From: Apostichopus japonicus
Lineage: Eukaryota; Echinodermata; Holothuroidea; Aspidochirotida; Stichopodidae
Assembly: GCF_037975245.1 (NCBI RefSeq)
Contig: NC_092562.1
Span: forward strand, 12,724,001-12,788,000
Direction of reading: 5' to 3'
DNA: 64,000 nt
The notes beneath the pieces were generated by a model. The model had not been told where the DNA came from and did no database searches. It saw only the letters and a program-made list of their open reading frames with translations. Both the position numbers and the translations under genes were made by a program. Position 1 is the stretch's first letter; every line of letters begins with the position of its first letter. Positions 23,701 through 38,400 of the stretch are shown here, piece by piece.

Positions 23701-26700
23701 CTCAAATTGATAAATTCAGTGCTAGTGGAATTCTTAGAATTTTTTTCGAAATTTAACGTTTCCTTCGTTATTTGAGAAGAGGCCAATCAATCTGGAATCA
23801 ACTATAGAAACTATAGGGCTATTGAATTTCTGTATTTCGGAATGTATCGCAAATTGATCAAATTTAACCCAAAACTATCCTTAGCAAGACGCTTTAAGAT
23901 TTTGGCAAACTTGCCAAATTTGTTTGGAGTCCAAGCTCGTCGTGATTCTCATTTTGAACTTTATGCGAGAAAAAGTCGTTGCTATAGCGACGTCTTCGTG
24001 ATGTATAGCAACTGATTCGATGCCGATACATTTATGGACTGGTAACCTTGTGTACTTTGAAGGGAATTTTAACAAGAATGTGACCCCTTCAAAGTAACGC
24101 TAGCCGTTATTGCCAATGTATGTGTATGTCTGCTTGTATAAATGTTTTTTTTTCATGATTGTATAACATTTCATTTTTTTTCTCCAGATAACACGGATCT
24201 TTTACGTGTTTTGTTTGGTTTGCTTTTCCGTGACCGCCGCTCAGAGTACAGGTTCGTGCTATATTTATTGCTTTTTCTTTTATCGTTTTGAGATTTGCAG
24301 GATCAATGGAATGCGTTATAGAAAAAATTGATTTTTGCTGCTGTTGTGGTTTTGAGTTATAACGCATGGTTGGTCAAAGAAATCAACAGGATTGGGTGAT
24401 TGGGAGGGTATTACTTTGGAGTGGGAAAGAGGTCGATTGAAAGTTTGAGACATAGAGTGAAGAGAAGTCGGTGGAATTGATCCAAATAAATCCTCAGCGT
24501 TAGTCAACAAGTGCATCTCCCACTGCATTTCGTCATCGACTTATTTTTGGTTACGACGCCGAATGTTCAGTAACCTTTTCAATCGTACTGTCGTGTGTTT
24601 ATACGTGTGTGTGTTTGCGATTAGTAGGTGTGCCCTATTGCTTTTGCTCGCATCTCATGAATATTAATGAGTGGCCGGAGCTCAAACTTAAATTCCTAAA
24701 AAGGTCAATATCTCTTCAACCGGTAATCCGATTTAGTTGTTCTTGGTATCGTGATGTAAATACTTAATGCAACAAATTATTAAGTTATTCATTAATATTC
24801 ATGGTGGGTGGGGCGTAACGTGAAATTGTCGAAAATAGTTTGTAAGCACGATATCTCAATAAACACAAGTTGAAGTAATGTCATAGTTGGTAGATAGATG
24901 CCCCATGATAAGTAGATGTGCCCTATTGTTCTTGGTTTTTATAAATAATAGTTAGTGGGTGGGATTTAACGTAAAAATTGTTTCATACTGGTATCGTGAT
25001 GTTGGTACATAATGAGCACATTTTCATGACGTCCCCAACTTTACGTCATTAATATTCATCAAATTGCAAGAAATGGCTTTTAAACACAAGATGAAAACCA
25101 CATGTATCTATGGTTTTCATCCTTGGCATATTGAGTATTCATACTATATTCATACAATCAACCGTGTTTTTCCTGTTTTTTGTGTGCATATCATGAATAT
25201 TTATCAGCGAACATAAAATTCTTAATCTGATATCTCTGAAATAGTATGTCTAATTAACTTTATACATGTACTTGCATAATACAAAGCAAGTATATTGATA
25301 CATGTTTATGAGATCATAAAATTTGACCTCATTAATATGCATGTATCTCTCTTTATACTATTTGTCAAAATGATAACCGATTCCAGGTACCCTTCCTTTT
25401 TATGTTGCCGCTTTAGTCAATAGATAATCCCTCTTCATCTGGGTGTGCACAAGCCCATGAATATTGACATGTATGGCTTACCACACTATAAATAGACACC
25501 GGACCCACTAATCGTTTTCGATATCTGGTCTGCAGTTCGACTCATCGGAGGTAACAGCGCCTTGGAAGGTCGTGTAGAAGTTTACGTCAACAATGAATGG
25601 GGAACAGTATGCGATGACGGGTGGGGCTTAGACGAAGCGAACGTCATATGCAATCAACTTGGATTCGGTAATGCTATCTCCGCGCCTTCGTCAGCATTTT
25701 TCGGTCAAGGGTTGGGAACAATTCATTTAGATGACGTATCTTGTTCTGGTTTGGAGTCCTCACTTCTTGATTGTGGTCATCGTGGGATCGACATGCATAA
25801 CTGTAGACACTATGAAGATGCTGGAGTAGTATGCAGCCAAGGTTAGTAATAACTGAAGCCAAACCCACTTATCCCAGGTATTACAACTCTGACAGCGTTG
25901 TCACAACTTTATTTGGCAGAACGTTGCAGAAACGTTAACGTTTATTGTTGTTACTTTTCGTAGAATCATCCGTGACATCGTGACGAAGTAAGGAAGTGTA
26001 GAATATAGAAATGTTTTACGGTTGAGCCTAAACGTTATCGTAATGTTGTTTTTGGACAGCGTTCTAAAAACGCCATGAGTTAGCTTTGGTCTACCTATAA
26101 TGCAACTATTATTATAACTACTGATGTAGCGGTACGGTTCTGACCAGAATGAGCACCGTGGGTTGTACTACACTGTCTTCACTATAACGTGAATTCAGGT
26201 ATAGTCATAGGCAATACATTATCAAATTAGACGACTCGATGAATGGCAGGGAAGGGGACGTGAGGGGGTCTGTTATATAGTGGCCCTCAAATATGCCTGG
26301 CAGAAGGTTCAGGGGTTGGTTGGTGAAACGTGTGAGTTGATTTGTACGGTAATAATGGGCGGCGACTGACCGGTCGGGAAACCAGGCGTTGCCAGGAGGC
26401 CAAGTGTATTAGTGGCCCCATGCACTAGCCACCAGAGGCTCCTCAACATGTCCGATTTTTAGTATACGCTTGCGTACTAGTATAGTTCCAGTATTGGAAC
26501 TAATCGTTTTGGGGTAAACTGTAAGAGTAAGCTGCAAAGAAACTAAAATTATATATGCAAACATAGCTATATTTTTTTTGGTAATAGTTTTCATTTTTCA
26601 TTCCTGTTCAAATATGCACCACACACTGCTGTTAAAAATATATATATTTCTGTTCGGATGCTCACTGCATATGATGGGTTTCATTAGACTATATTTTTGA

Positions 26701-29700
26701 ACTACAATGAAATTAAAGCTGACAGAATGAATCAATCATTGACTTCACCCATGTAAGCAGGGCACAAAATCTTGTGAAATTGTCAAGGGGGGAAGGGGGG
26801 TTGGCATAACCCCTTACTCTTTTATTTCTGCCCATATAACTGGTGGATGGTACGTATGGCCTTTTTCGGCCAGGTTATTATCAATCCGCCGCTAATGGTA
26901 CACAATGCGTCTAAGAGAACAGATGATGTAAGATTCAAGGTCATTTTAACGAAACAATGTAACGTTAATGTCCTCTAATGTGCTGTACTGTTATGGTTAT
27001 GAAAGGTTTATATCGCTCATGCTCTCTGCGTGCGATTGGGCCAACAGTATGAAACTTCATGTCTTGTATTTCCTCCACAAGGTTCAACGCCAGAAATTGA
27101 TGGTAACATTACCACGATCAGATTGGTTGACGGAAGTTCTCCTTACGAAGGACGTGTGGAAGTCTATCTTCATGGTTCTTGGGGGACGGTGTGCGATGAC
27201 TCATGGGACATCAATGACGCAACGGTGGCATGCCGGCAGTTGGGGTTCGGTCGTGCTAACTTGGCAGCTTCTAGCGCCCGATTCGGAAGTGGTAACGGTT
27301 CCATTCTTTTGGATAATGTAGCGTGTGACGGAACAGAAGCTTCTCTCGATCGATGCAATCACAACGGCATTGGAATTCATGACTGTGGGCACGCAGAAGA
27401 TGCAGGAGTTATCTGTTCGCAAATTACCAGTGCTGGTATGTATATGCCAGATTAGACAAGCACAGACAATAAAGCTAGGAGAGAAAAAGGGAAGGAAAAT
27501 GAAAGAAAACAAAAACAATCAAAAGGAACACATCGAATGAAACAGACTTTCAAGTGATCAGAATAGCATACATTTGCAAGTCCTTATGAACTCACTTAAA
27601 AGTGTTATAGAGTCAATCATTCGAACGTAAACCTTTTAGTTTAAATATATCATACAACATCCTTAAATTCCTTAATAAAATAGACCTTTCACCTTTGGGA
27701 GACGGATGACATTGAGGAGACGACATGTCATGCTGACTTCCAGATTGACGTCTTCAATTTACTACCTATGCAACATACTGTTATAGGGCTGTCTCATCTT
27801 TCTAATTGCAGTATATTCATTCACTGTTGTGTTTTCTCAACATGGAGAACGGGTGTATGGGGAATGTTGTGGGCTGTATTTTGTAAGCATGTCAACTTGG
27901 GTTATTGTTTAACATTAGATGGAATATGAATCCCCAGATGTGAATTTTATCCATCTATTTAAATAACATGACACATTACATCTGTGTGACCAAAACTGTA
28001 TCTCGTTACTATAGTGAATGAAACCCACCCAACCCCAATTTTAACATTAGATGGAATATGAATCCCCAGATGTGAATTGATCCCCAGATGTGAATTTTAT
28101 CCATCTATTTAAATAACGTGACATATTACATCTGTGTGACCAAAACTGTATCTCGTTACTATAGTGCATGAAACCCACCAACCCCAATTTTAATCAGAAA
28201 GGCTGCCTTTTGAAAAGAAGTTCACACAGAAGCGTTTACGAAAAAGAAAATATATACATCTCTCTACTAGCTTCCGAGGACATAAGACTTGAAGGGGGAG
28301 AATCTCCATACGAGGGTCGTGTTGAAGTTTACTTAAACAACCAGTGGGGAACCATATGTGATGACGAATGGGACATGTTTGATGCGGAAGTAATATGTCG
28401 TCAGCTTGGCTTTGGCGACGCTGTTTCGGCACCTTCGAGAGCCCGTTATGGGCAAGGTACCGGGCCAATTCATCTGGACAACCTGCAATGTATTGGAACC
28501 GAGGAAAGAATTACAGATTGCAACCACAACGGAATAGGGATAGAAAACTGCAACCATCATGAAGATGCGAGTGTTGTCTGTGGAAGTAGCCAAGGTAAGA
28601 TAGATTGCTTCGATGGAAACTGCATGTTTACTTCATCACCGTGACGTCATGATCACGCGAGATGGTCACGATGGTCAAGTCATGGTGCAGCGGTTAGAGT
28701 GACCACCCCACAACCATTAGGTTCCTAGTTCAAATCATCACCAGGAACCATGTTCTCTCGACCTGTCCAAAATTGCTGCTTTGCAGTGTTGTTGAACTGA
28801 GAAGTTTTCTAGTTCTCGAATTCCGGTTCTGTTCTTTCATTGGTATCAAAACAGCTTCCTTCACCCGTGTCTGCAAAGTAGTGATGATGCATTGGGGGAA
28901 TTCACCTCCCTCAGTATTTGAGAAAGTGGTTAGATGCTGAGGTATTAGAAGGTGGTATAAGTCAGTGTTCAACAGCGATCATCACATGGAAATGGTTTCA
29001 AATGAGCTTCCGTTGGCTTCCTAACACTTGGAAAGTAGTGAACGAAAAAATGTTCCCTTCCCCAAAAATTTGTATAGGAGACAAGGGAGTGCGAGTTTCT
29101 CAGTACAGTGCATCGCTTCGTTTACTTCTTGCTCAGACAGAACGTCTCGAACTAGGGTTGAGAGTATTACTCTGCAGATTGGTGAATTATTGGTTCGCGT
29201 TTCCTAATTTTTGAAGTTTTTCGCACACTTGATGAGAGGTCAGATTGTCACTTGTATTTGCAACCAAAGAGTATCACTTTCAAGTTTTCTTTGAGTTATT
29301 GGTAACTGCATTCGAAAACGTAAGCTTGTAAGTTTTGTAGTTAAAGTTAATTGTCACAACCGTAACTGATCGTGGTACTCATACGCAGGTAAAAATAAGC
29401 CCCGTGGTTTGCAGCGTTGTGTGCAAAATTTTCGTGTTAATGATTTGGGGATGTATTTCTGAAAAGATCAGTCCAATAGTTTTGGGTAACCAGTGACTAT
29501 CGGATCGTCACCACTTTTGCTCTAAGGTCATGACTTTTTCTTTCGTAAATAAATATTTTATAGCTACCAATGAATCTATTCCATCCATACGACTGGTCGG
29601 CGGAGCGTCGCCGACCGAGGGCAGAGTTGAATTACAGATCGGTGGTCAATGGGGAACGATTTGTGACGATCACTGGGATCTGGTGGATGCTACAGTCGCT

Positions 29701-31352
29701 TGCCGGCAACTTGGGTAAGTCCATCAATCTAGTCTCGTCAAGATTGGGGGCCTTGTACCGTCTGTCGGGATATCATGTGGATGATGCAAATTTTCTATTA
29801 GAAGCCGTTCAAGTTGGTGTTGACGATGATGATGACGGTGGTACTGTTGGGGGCTATGGTAGTGATGGTGGTGAGGTTGACGATGATGATGGTTGATAGT
29901 GGTGATGATGGTGATGATGGTGTTGTAGATGGTGGTAAAGATGGTGATAACGGTAGTGGTAATGATGATGAAGATTAAATTAGTGGTTATGGTGGCGAAG
30001 ATGGTGAAGTTGGTGGTGATAATGGTGATAACGTTGGTGGTGAAGGTACATTATGTTTTACCCGAGTCCGAAACGAGTGTTGAGTGTTACACAATTAATG
30101 TTTTTCGTACTTCAATTGTATAATTACTCATTACAACAACGAAAAAAATGAAACCAAATAGTTTGCATCGAGTAAGGACAGTTTAATACACAAAATGTTC
30201 TTTACAGACGGGTTGACATCCATAAGAAATTCCAAAAAGTATATTTCTATCTTTGTTCTCAGATTCGGGATCGCAACTGCGTACACTACACGAGCATACT
30301 TTGGTAGAGGGCAAGGCGATATTTTTCTTGACGATGTTCAATGTACTGGTAGAGAGGTTGATTTGCTATCGTGTGGTCATCGGCCAATCGGATTGCACAA
30401 CTGTGGCCATTCGGAAGATGCTGGTGTCATCTGTTCTCCTGGAAGTAAGCTAAACCAGAGAGTGAAACTTGCCTCTTTGCTTATTGTTCTGAAAATATAA
30501 CAGTTGACGTTACATAATTGTTATAGCCAAATCTCAAATATCATGTCAGCAGTATAATTATTGGTATCAAGTTCTTCTACAAGGTATACATACAACTGTG
30601 CACGAAACATAAGGAGGACATGAATCGTCTGGAACACAATTATCTTGTCGTGTGACCAGAAAGCCTAAACTTTGACTTTCTTTCATTCATATTCATATGA
30701 TTTTAGGGGTTTTCCCGGTTTCATAAAATAAATCAGTCTTGAGCGACAGATGATTCGACCCATTCGTGTGATGACGACATCATACTGCGCATGGGCGTAC
30801 ATGATTTGCTTAACATATATATGATTTGATTTTCACACACATCTACAGTTCGGTTAGTTGGCGGTAATCAAGCTCACGAAGGACGTGTAGAGCTATTTTA
30901 TAATGGTGGTTGGGGAACCATTTGTGACGATCTTTGGGATATCAACGACGCGAACGTCGTCTGCCGTCAGCTTGGTTATGGGTCCGCATCTGAGGCGGCT
31001 ACCAGCGCAAGATTCGGGGAAGGAAGTGGCGCGATCCTATTTGATGATGTTAGTTGCACCGGCAATGAAGCAATGGTCTTTCAGTGCTCACATAGAGGAA
31101 TAGGAAGCCATGACTGTGGACATAACGAAGATGCCGGTGTCATTTGCCAATTAGATAGTACGTTAAGTTATTGCTCTTTATCAAGCTACATATATTCATC
31201 CTTCATTGCCAAGCCCTTACCTCCCACTCCCCCATCCGGGGTTTTACCAATGAATTGTATCTACAGCTGTCGCTGCTATACCTCGTAACTTTCAAATAGC
31301 GATCGTATTTATCTCACCTTTCCTTTGCTGGTCGTACTCTTCTGTGGAAGTA

Positions 31353-31429
<77 letters not shown>

Positions 31430-32440
31430 GATGTATGTGTGTGTGTGTGTGTCCATATATTTAGTGTATGACTGCTTTAAATTTGCCTATTGATTCTACC
31501 TAGCTATTAACTTGGAATGACATGTCCCGATGCTTCTTGTATGTCATCATATTTTGAGTACAGTCGATATGAAGTAGTGAAGATAAGACTTGTCAGTGTT
31601 GGGAATATAATGGGGAGGGTAGGGGGGTGGCTATGGGCAGGAATCTCAGAAGACTGAGTGAACATCTTATTCTGATTGAGAAGTTGAAGTGACCATCCTA
31701 CTCTGTCTAATTGTTTAATTGCACAGTGAGACTGGTTGGCGGATCACTTATAAACGAAGGTAGAGTGGAGCTTTATTACAATGGAGCTTGGGGAACGGTT
31801 TGTGATGACAACTGGGATATCAACGACGCCCAAGTAGTTTGTTCATACTTAAATTATGGTGGCGCGGTAGAGGTAAGTATATCAACGCCACGGTATGTTG
31901 AGATACGCAACTAAATTAAGAGATTAGCATGTTAACTAGACTAACTTATCTGAACGTCGAGATCGAGATATCTGAAAGTATCGCACCTTTACAATTTCTA
32001 CCAATATTTTTTCCCATTTTTCTCCTTATTGCTTGCATGATTTTTTGTTGTTGAAATTCAGGCAACGACGAATGCCAGGTTTGGACAAGGTAGTGGAAAT
32101 ATCCTTTTGGATGACGTAGACTGTTATGGATATGAGATTAATATCCTTGCTTGCCAACACAACACAATAGGGAGCAGTAATTGTGGCCATGCTGAGGATG
32201 CCGGAGTTGTATGTGAAGGAACAGGTTCGCTACCTTTTTGTTTTTAAATTATTCTTTTCCCGGTGAAAGGTTGTTGGTTGGTCAGAAAGAGACTAATACA
32301 TTTTAAGTTTTGGAGACAATTACTATGAGGATTGAAATGATCGGAAACGTGCAAAATTATCACTAACATTTCAATCTTCTATTTATATAGCCTCGAACTT
32401 CAAATATATTTATATATCTAATATATGTATCTATATATAA

Positions 32441-32473
<33 letters not shown>

Positions 32474-35400
32474 CTAAGAACAAAATAAAACAAACAAACA
32501 AATATAACAAAATAACTCACGCTCATATGGACAGTCTTTTTCAAATTTTCACTTTCACTTAAAGTAAACAGGTTCATAACTAAAATTGAAGAGTCGCAAG
32601 TTAAATTTAAAATGATAAGGGAATACCGTATCAAATCCTTCAATTTTGACTAATAAGTTAAGTATTAGTGAAATTGTTGAAAATTACAAACATCGCCAGC
32701 ACACAAATATTATAAAACATATTGCTGTATATAGGAAGACGGGAATCAAATCTTACGTGTTGCTTCAAATTAGCAACTTTATTGGGTTTTACTTGGGCTG
32801 GGAATATAGAAATGTCGTTATGCATTGAAAAACTTCTTATCAAGTTGTTAACTATTGATTAAATAATCTAGCACGTCAAGGCTGAGAGCCTTTTTTTTGT
32901 TCTTCAGATATTGATGTTTAGGATGACATTTATACCTATCTTCATTTCACGAAGACTTTACTTTGATTACCTGTTAACATCATGTTATACGAGGTTGTCT
33001 ATTATATTATCAACCAATGTTAACAAATAACAGAAGTTAACCATGCAAGGATGATTCAAGACACAAAGTTTGATGTGTATTAGACTGTTACAAAAAATGC
33101 TACCGGCATTCCAGGTCGTATATCTGTAACCAATTTTAATTTTTGCAAAATGACACTTTAAACAACTGCGATTAATCAATTAAAGTGGCTGGACTCCGAA
33201 GTCTAACGCAAAGACCGTAATGTTGCTTCTTATTCTGTTCCAAACCAAACCTCAATATGTGAACATAATACATTTATGGCCTCACATGACATGTTGAGAA
33301 TTCATTACACATTTTGTAGAGTGTTCGGTGCCTTCAAATCATAAGGTCCCTGGTTCAAGTCACTCCAAGATTAATGTATGTCGTCCAGTTACAGAGTTGT
33401 TGACAATTCATAATGATGGACGTTAATTATGTACCTAACATACTAACTTCGGCCAGCTAGTGGCTTTGATAAGCCAATGAGGCTTCTTCTCGAGCTCCTG
33501 CTTGCAGGAGGATCTAAAATACAATACATACATAACAAATTTGTCAAGAATGAATGCTGTTGAAAGTCATCCGCAGGTAATATATTGTTTATTAGAAGTT
33601 TAAAGAAGATAGATTGATCTAGATATTTATCACTTTGTCTATTTTTACAGATACATTGCGGTTGGTGGGTGGAAGTTCCGAATCAGAAGGTCGAGTGGAG
33701 ATATTCCATGCGGGACAGTGGGGGACAATTTGTGATGACCGTTGGGATATTAATGACGCACAGGTATTTGGTCTTGCATAAGGACGTCGATGAGCTGTTG
33801 AGGTTAACGGAGGGGGGGGGGGTGGAGAGGAGGAAGGAGAGGGGATATTGTTGTAACTGACATAGAAGGTTGAGCTAGTGTTATCCTTTGGGATGGGTCT
33901 AATCGCATCTGGGCAAACCTCATCCAGAGAACAAGGCTTTCAAATCCAGGTTAATGCGTTATGAAAGCAAAAATACATAGCTCCTCTTGTAGTATGTAGA
34001 CGTATGTAAATGTTGGTATGGGGATGCTGCCTATATTTCTAAAAATATTACAATCAGGATCCAATAAGGACTCTAAGCCACGAAAAGTGTAGGGAGAGAG
34101 GCACTGAATGCATTAATGTCCTCCTACGAGAGCGGAACATATTGGCTATATTCATGCAAAACGTTACATAGAAACTGTTTCTTTCTTTATCTCATTATAG
34201 TAAGAACGCACTTTATTTTGAAATTCCCTTTTTATTACGGGGAAGGTGAGAAGTTGATAATCAATTCGCCTGCATATTTTCATTTCGACATAGGTCGTTT
34301 GCCGTCAGCTGGGATATGTTGCAGCCTCATCGGCGAGTAGTCTTGCCCATTATGGTGCTGGCAGTGGACCAATTTTTATGGATAATGTTGGATGTACAGG
34401 GTTCGAGTCTTCCTTAATGGAGTGCAGCCATTCGGGACTAGGAAATCATAACTGTGGTCACCATGAAGACGCAGGAGTGTCTTGTACAGCGTCACGTGAG
34501 TGCCACGCATGCTAACTGCCGCGTATAAAGGAATACGTTTTATGGAATCGCTAGAAAATGTTTGGTTTAGATTTAAATGTTACATGCTTCATGATAATGG
34601 ACCTTCGCAGGCGCGTAGCCAGGATATTTGCCAAGGGACGGGCGAAAATAAAGGCAAACTAAAAAAGGCAAACTATCAGAGCCGTAGATACGGCATACCA
34701 TAGTTGGCGTGAAGGGTACAAGACAATTTTGGCTTTAAATGCCCCACCAAATCGCTGGAAATGGCACTTCCCAAGCCTTGTTAGTTGCATTTTAGCATTT
34801 TCTCTTTTGAAATTATGAGCGATATCATAGAAACATTAAAAATATATAGCCGCGAAGGGGGTGGCTGCCCCCCCCCCCCCGTTGCTACGCGCCTGGACCT
34901 CCATTATGGCACATATTAGGTATCAGCATATAGGTAAGAATGTGTTGTACAAACGTAAGCTGATATCGAAGGAATAAATAACTGTTTGAGGTTTCCGAGC
35001 AAGTTTGAGGAATTAAAGACGTCCCTTTTAATGATTGTGCATTGTTCATTTAATATAACTTGACTAATTTCTGTTTGTAATTTCTATCTCTGTACGCAAC
35101 CTTATAGGTCATCTTATTTCTCCATCTTTGTAATCGTACTCTGTAAATGTATATGCGAATGCCACCGGTAAACTGATGGACAAAAAGAAAAGGAAATCAT
35201 GCCAACACTATCTTTAACATTGTGAGATTTCCAATGGGAGCTGCGTGGTTGGTGTGTGTGTGGGTAGGAGGGGGGGGGGGGGGGTTGAAGCTAAAAGTGG
35301 TTCACAGCTCGTGAGAGTATGCTCGGTGTTACGAACAATGGTCTGTGTCTGTCCATTCAGACTGAGCATGATCCAATCAGACTCAGCATGATCCATTCAG

Positions 35401-38400
35401 ACAAAGCACGATCCAGTCAGACTAAGCATGATCCAATCATCAAAAGGTGGATTACCCCCCTCCCCCCACCCCGTTTGTTCTTGATGTCTACCAAAGAAGC
35501 ATACATTTCAATGTGCATGTCCTCTGCTTATCTTACAATAGCCAACTATTGCCATTGACAAACATCGTTTGACCTGTCTGCTTTTTCGAAATATTTATTT
35601 CGACATTTGTTTATTCGAAATATATATGACTGTTGGTTTTCTCGTTTGTCTATTCCTTTTCTTTCTTTCACAGAATAAATTCATTTATCTGCACATGATA
35701 GTCCAAATTGATGAATATTGTTTTGTGTTTTTTTCTCACTCCTATAAGGTGCAATTCGGTTCGTTAATGGTAGCTCATTTAATGAAGGTCGGGTTGAACT
35801 TCTTATCAATGGTGAATGGGGGACCATATGTGACGATTACTGGGATATAAATGACGCCAACGTGCTTTGCAAAGAAAATGGATTTCCGTCTGCCATATCC
35901 GCCGTCGGATCTTCTCATTTTGGTAGGGGTAGTGGACCGATCCATTTGGATGATGTAGACTGCAGTGGGCAAGAAACGTCAATATTCAACTGTAGAGTAA
36001 ACCAACAATCCAACTGTGATCATTCCGAAGATGCCGGTGTAGTATGCGAATCACCAGGTAAGATATTTTGTGAACTTTGGAAGTTACTCGTATTGGTAGC
36101 ATATATGCAGTATTCAGAAATCGCTGGGTTTCGAAATCAAACATTTCTCTATCATGAAATATTTTTTTATGAACGTTTTTCTTTGAACTTACAGTCCATT
36201 TGGTCGGTACTGAAAATGATAACGCTGGTAGAGTTGAGGTTTTTGTAGAAGGAACATGGGGAACAATTTGTGACAATGACTGGGACATAAATGATGCAAA
36301 TGTTGTCTGCCGCCAACTTGGTTATTCTGGTGCAACAGAGGCTTTCAATGGGGTACGTTGGCATATTCTTAAATTTTACTTGAATAAAATTGTAAAATAA
36401 GTTGGCAAGTTAACGTATCATATTTAATTAAACGATATAATAACATTTCAAAGTATAGTGATGCAGTAAACAACACTTATTGTTTATATTTCAAATATTT
36501 GGTTCCATTTGTATATGACGCAATCGAGGTTAGAATGTTAAAGATATTTCAAGTTGACGTAAACTATCATATGAAAAGCCAGATATGGCAGCACATGCCT
36601 TAACTGCAACGACGATCTCTAGTTATCGTTCTCAGAGGAATAGCATATTTTCTAACTTAAAAAAAAACATAAATATGTTTGACACATTCAAACTCCAAGT
36701 CGCTCTTTTTATGTTTAAATATGTCAATAGATTTTTGCCTTCTAACTTCAAATAGTTAGTGAAATATCAATTTGTGTAAGACCGGCGCTAATTCTATAAG
36801 TTTCTTTTTGATACAGCGGCAATAGGGGAATTGTATAACATAGGTTGTAATCAATTATCAAAAAAAAAATTTTTTAACTGACAATACAAACTTTGAGTGC
36901 AGAACGTATATAGAGGCCAAAATTCGTCCCTGACTTTATCTTGAAATGTCCGTGCTTTCCTTTTATCACAAACACTTTCTTTCTATAGGCCTTCTTTGGT
37001 CAAGGTTCTGGACCTATTGTTTTAGATCAGGTCCAATGCGATGGAGACGAAAGGTACGTGCTAGAATGTAGTCATAGCACCCTTGGTGACACCAATTGCG
37101 GCCATCACCAAGACGCCGGTCTTTCTTGTGGTGTACCAGGTATGGTTAAATCATAACGTTATCGTCGTCTTAGTTGCAACATTATATGTGTACATCATAA
37201 GACGAGGAAGAGAGAAAGACGCAATGTGTTAGGCAAGATTAATTGTACATCAAAATCAGGTAGAAGTATCAAGTCTTCACTACACAAAATGTACTTGCCC
37301 CACCAGGTGCCACCTAATGAAATTTGCCTTATCGCCTACTTATTAATTTTATTTTACTTTATTTTCGAAACTCCTCGCAAACATAATTTTGCTCTAATCA
37401 AGATGCATAGTTTGGAAAGTAAGCACTCTTCCCACGCGGACTTGTGATATTTTACGGCTGTTTCCCTAATACACCGCTATTTAGGTAGTAAATTTGGCAT
37501 CTAGAGATATTTGTCTCACTGGTCCAATCTTCCGAGATCCTAAGTTTGCTGCTGAAGTACACATGCTCTTGTTGCTTCTTGAATACGTCGGCAGAAAATG
37601 TTTTTCACAGGCCTAGGTGATGGCCATAGTACCATTATTGTAACAGAGGCTGTTTTGTCTACGCTGTCTTGGACAAGACATTGTGTATAAGTGTCAGCGT
37701 GCTCCTATTTCGTACTAAACCAAGTTGCCTACCCTTCTTAACAACGTTATGTTTCATTCCGTGGCTGGGGTGGGTGCTGTATAGGCCTGCATCTAAGTGA
37801 GGGAATTCTACTCAGCTTATGGATATGTCTGGACTATCACAGTTGTACTGAAAATTAAACGGATAGTAGAGAATACCCATGAATCTCCGACGTATATCGT
37901 TGGACGATCGATATCCCCCTTATCAGCATCTACGATTTCTTGCAAGGATGATCAACTGTTGAAGGACGCTTTCCTTTTTTGGTATCTTAAAGTACGCCTT
38001 GTTGGTGCCAGTGTCCCCTACGAAGGTCGGGTCGAAATTTACTACCAAGGTGCATGGGGAACAGTTTGTGACGACAGCTGGGATATAGCTGATGCTAACG
38101 TTGTTTGTCAACAACTGGGCTTTGGCGCCGCCTCCCAATCATTCTCCAACGCCCACTTTGGCGAAGGGAATGGGTTGATTCTGTTGGACGAGGTCCGGTG
38201 CACTGGAGCAGAACCGACTTTGCTGGATTGCCCACACAACAGGATTGGTTATCACAATTGTAGACACCATGAAGACGCGGGAGTCAGCTGTCAATCACCA
38301 GGTAAGCAGAGACGTTTGCGACGATCAACCCAAGGGAAAGAGATTTAACTTGAGTAATGCTATTAGCAGGTCCGTAAAAAGGATATTTTGGTGGTTCAGT

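Noticed and set aside
29822-30123. Asp-rich and Val/Met-rich frames in SRCR intron
   Set aside because: Produced by the GAT/GGT trinucleotide array; SRCR domain 4 splices around it in phase.
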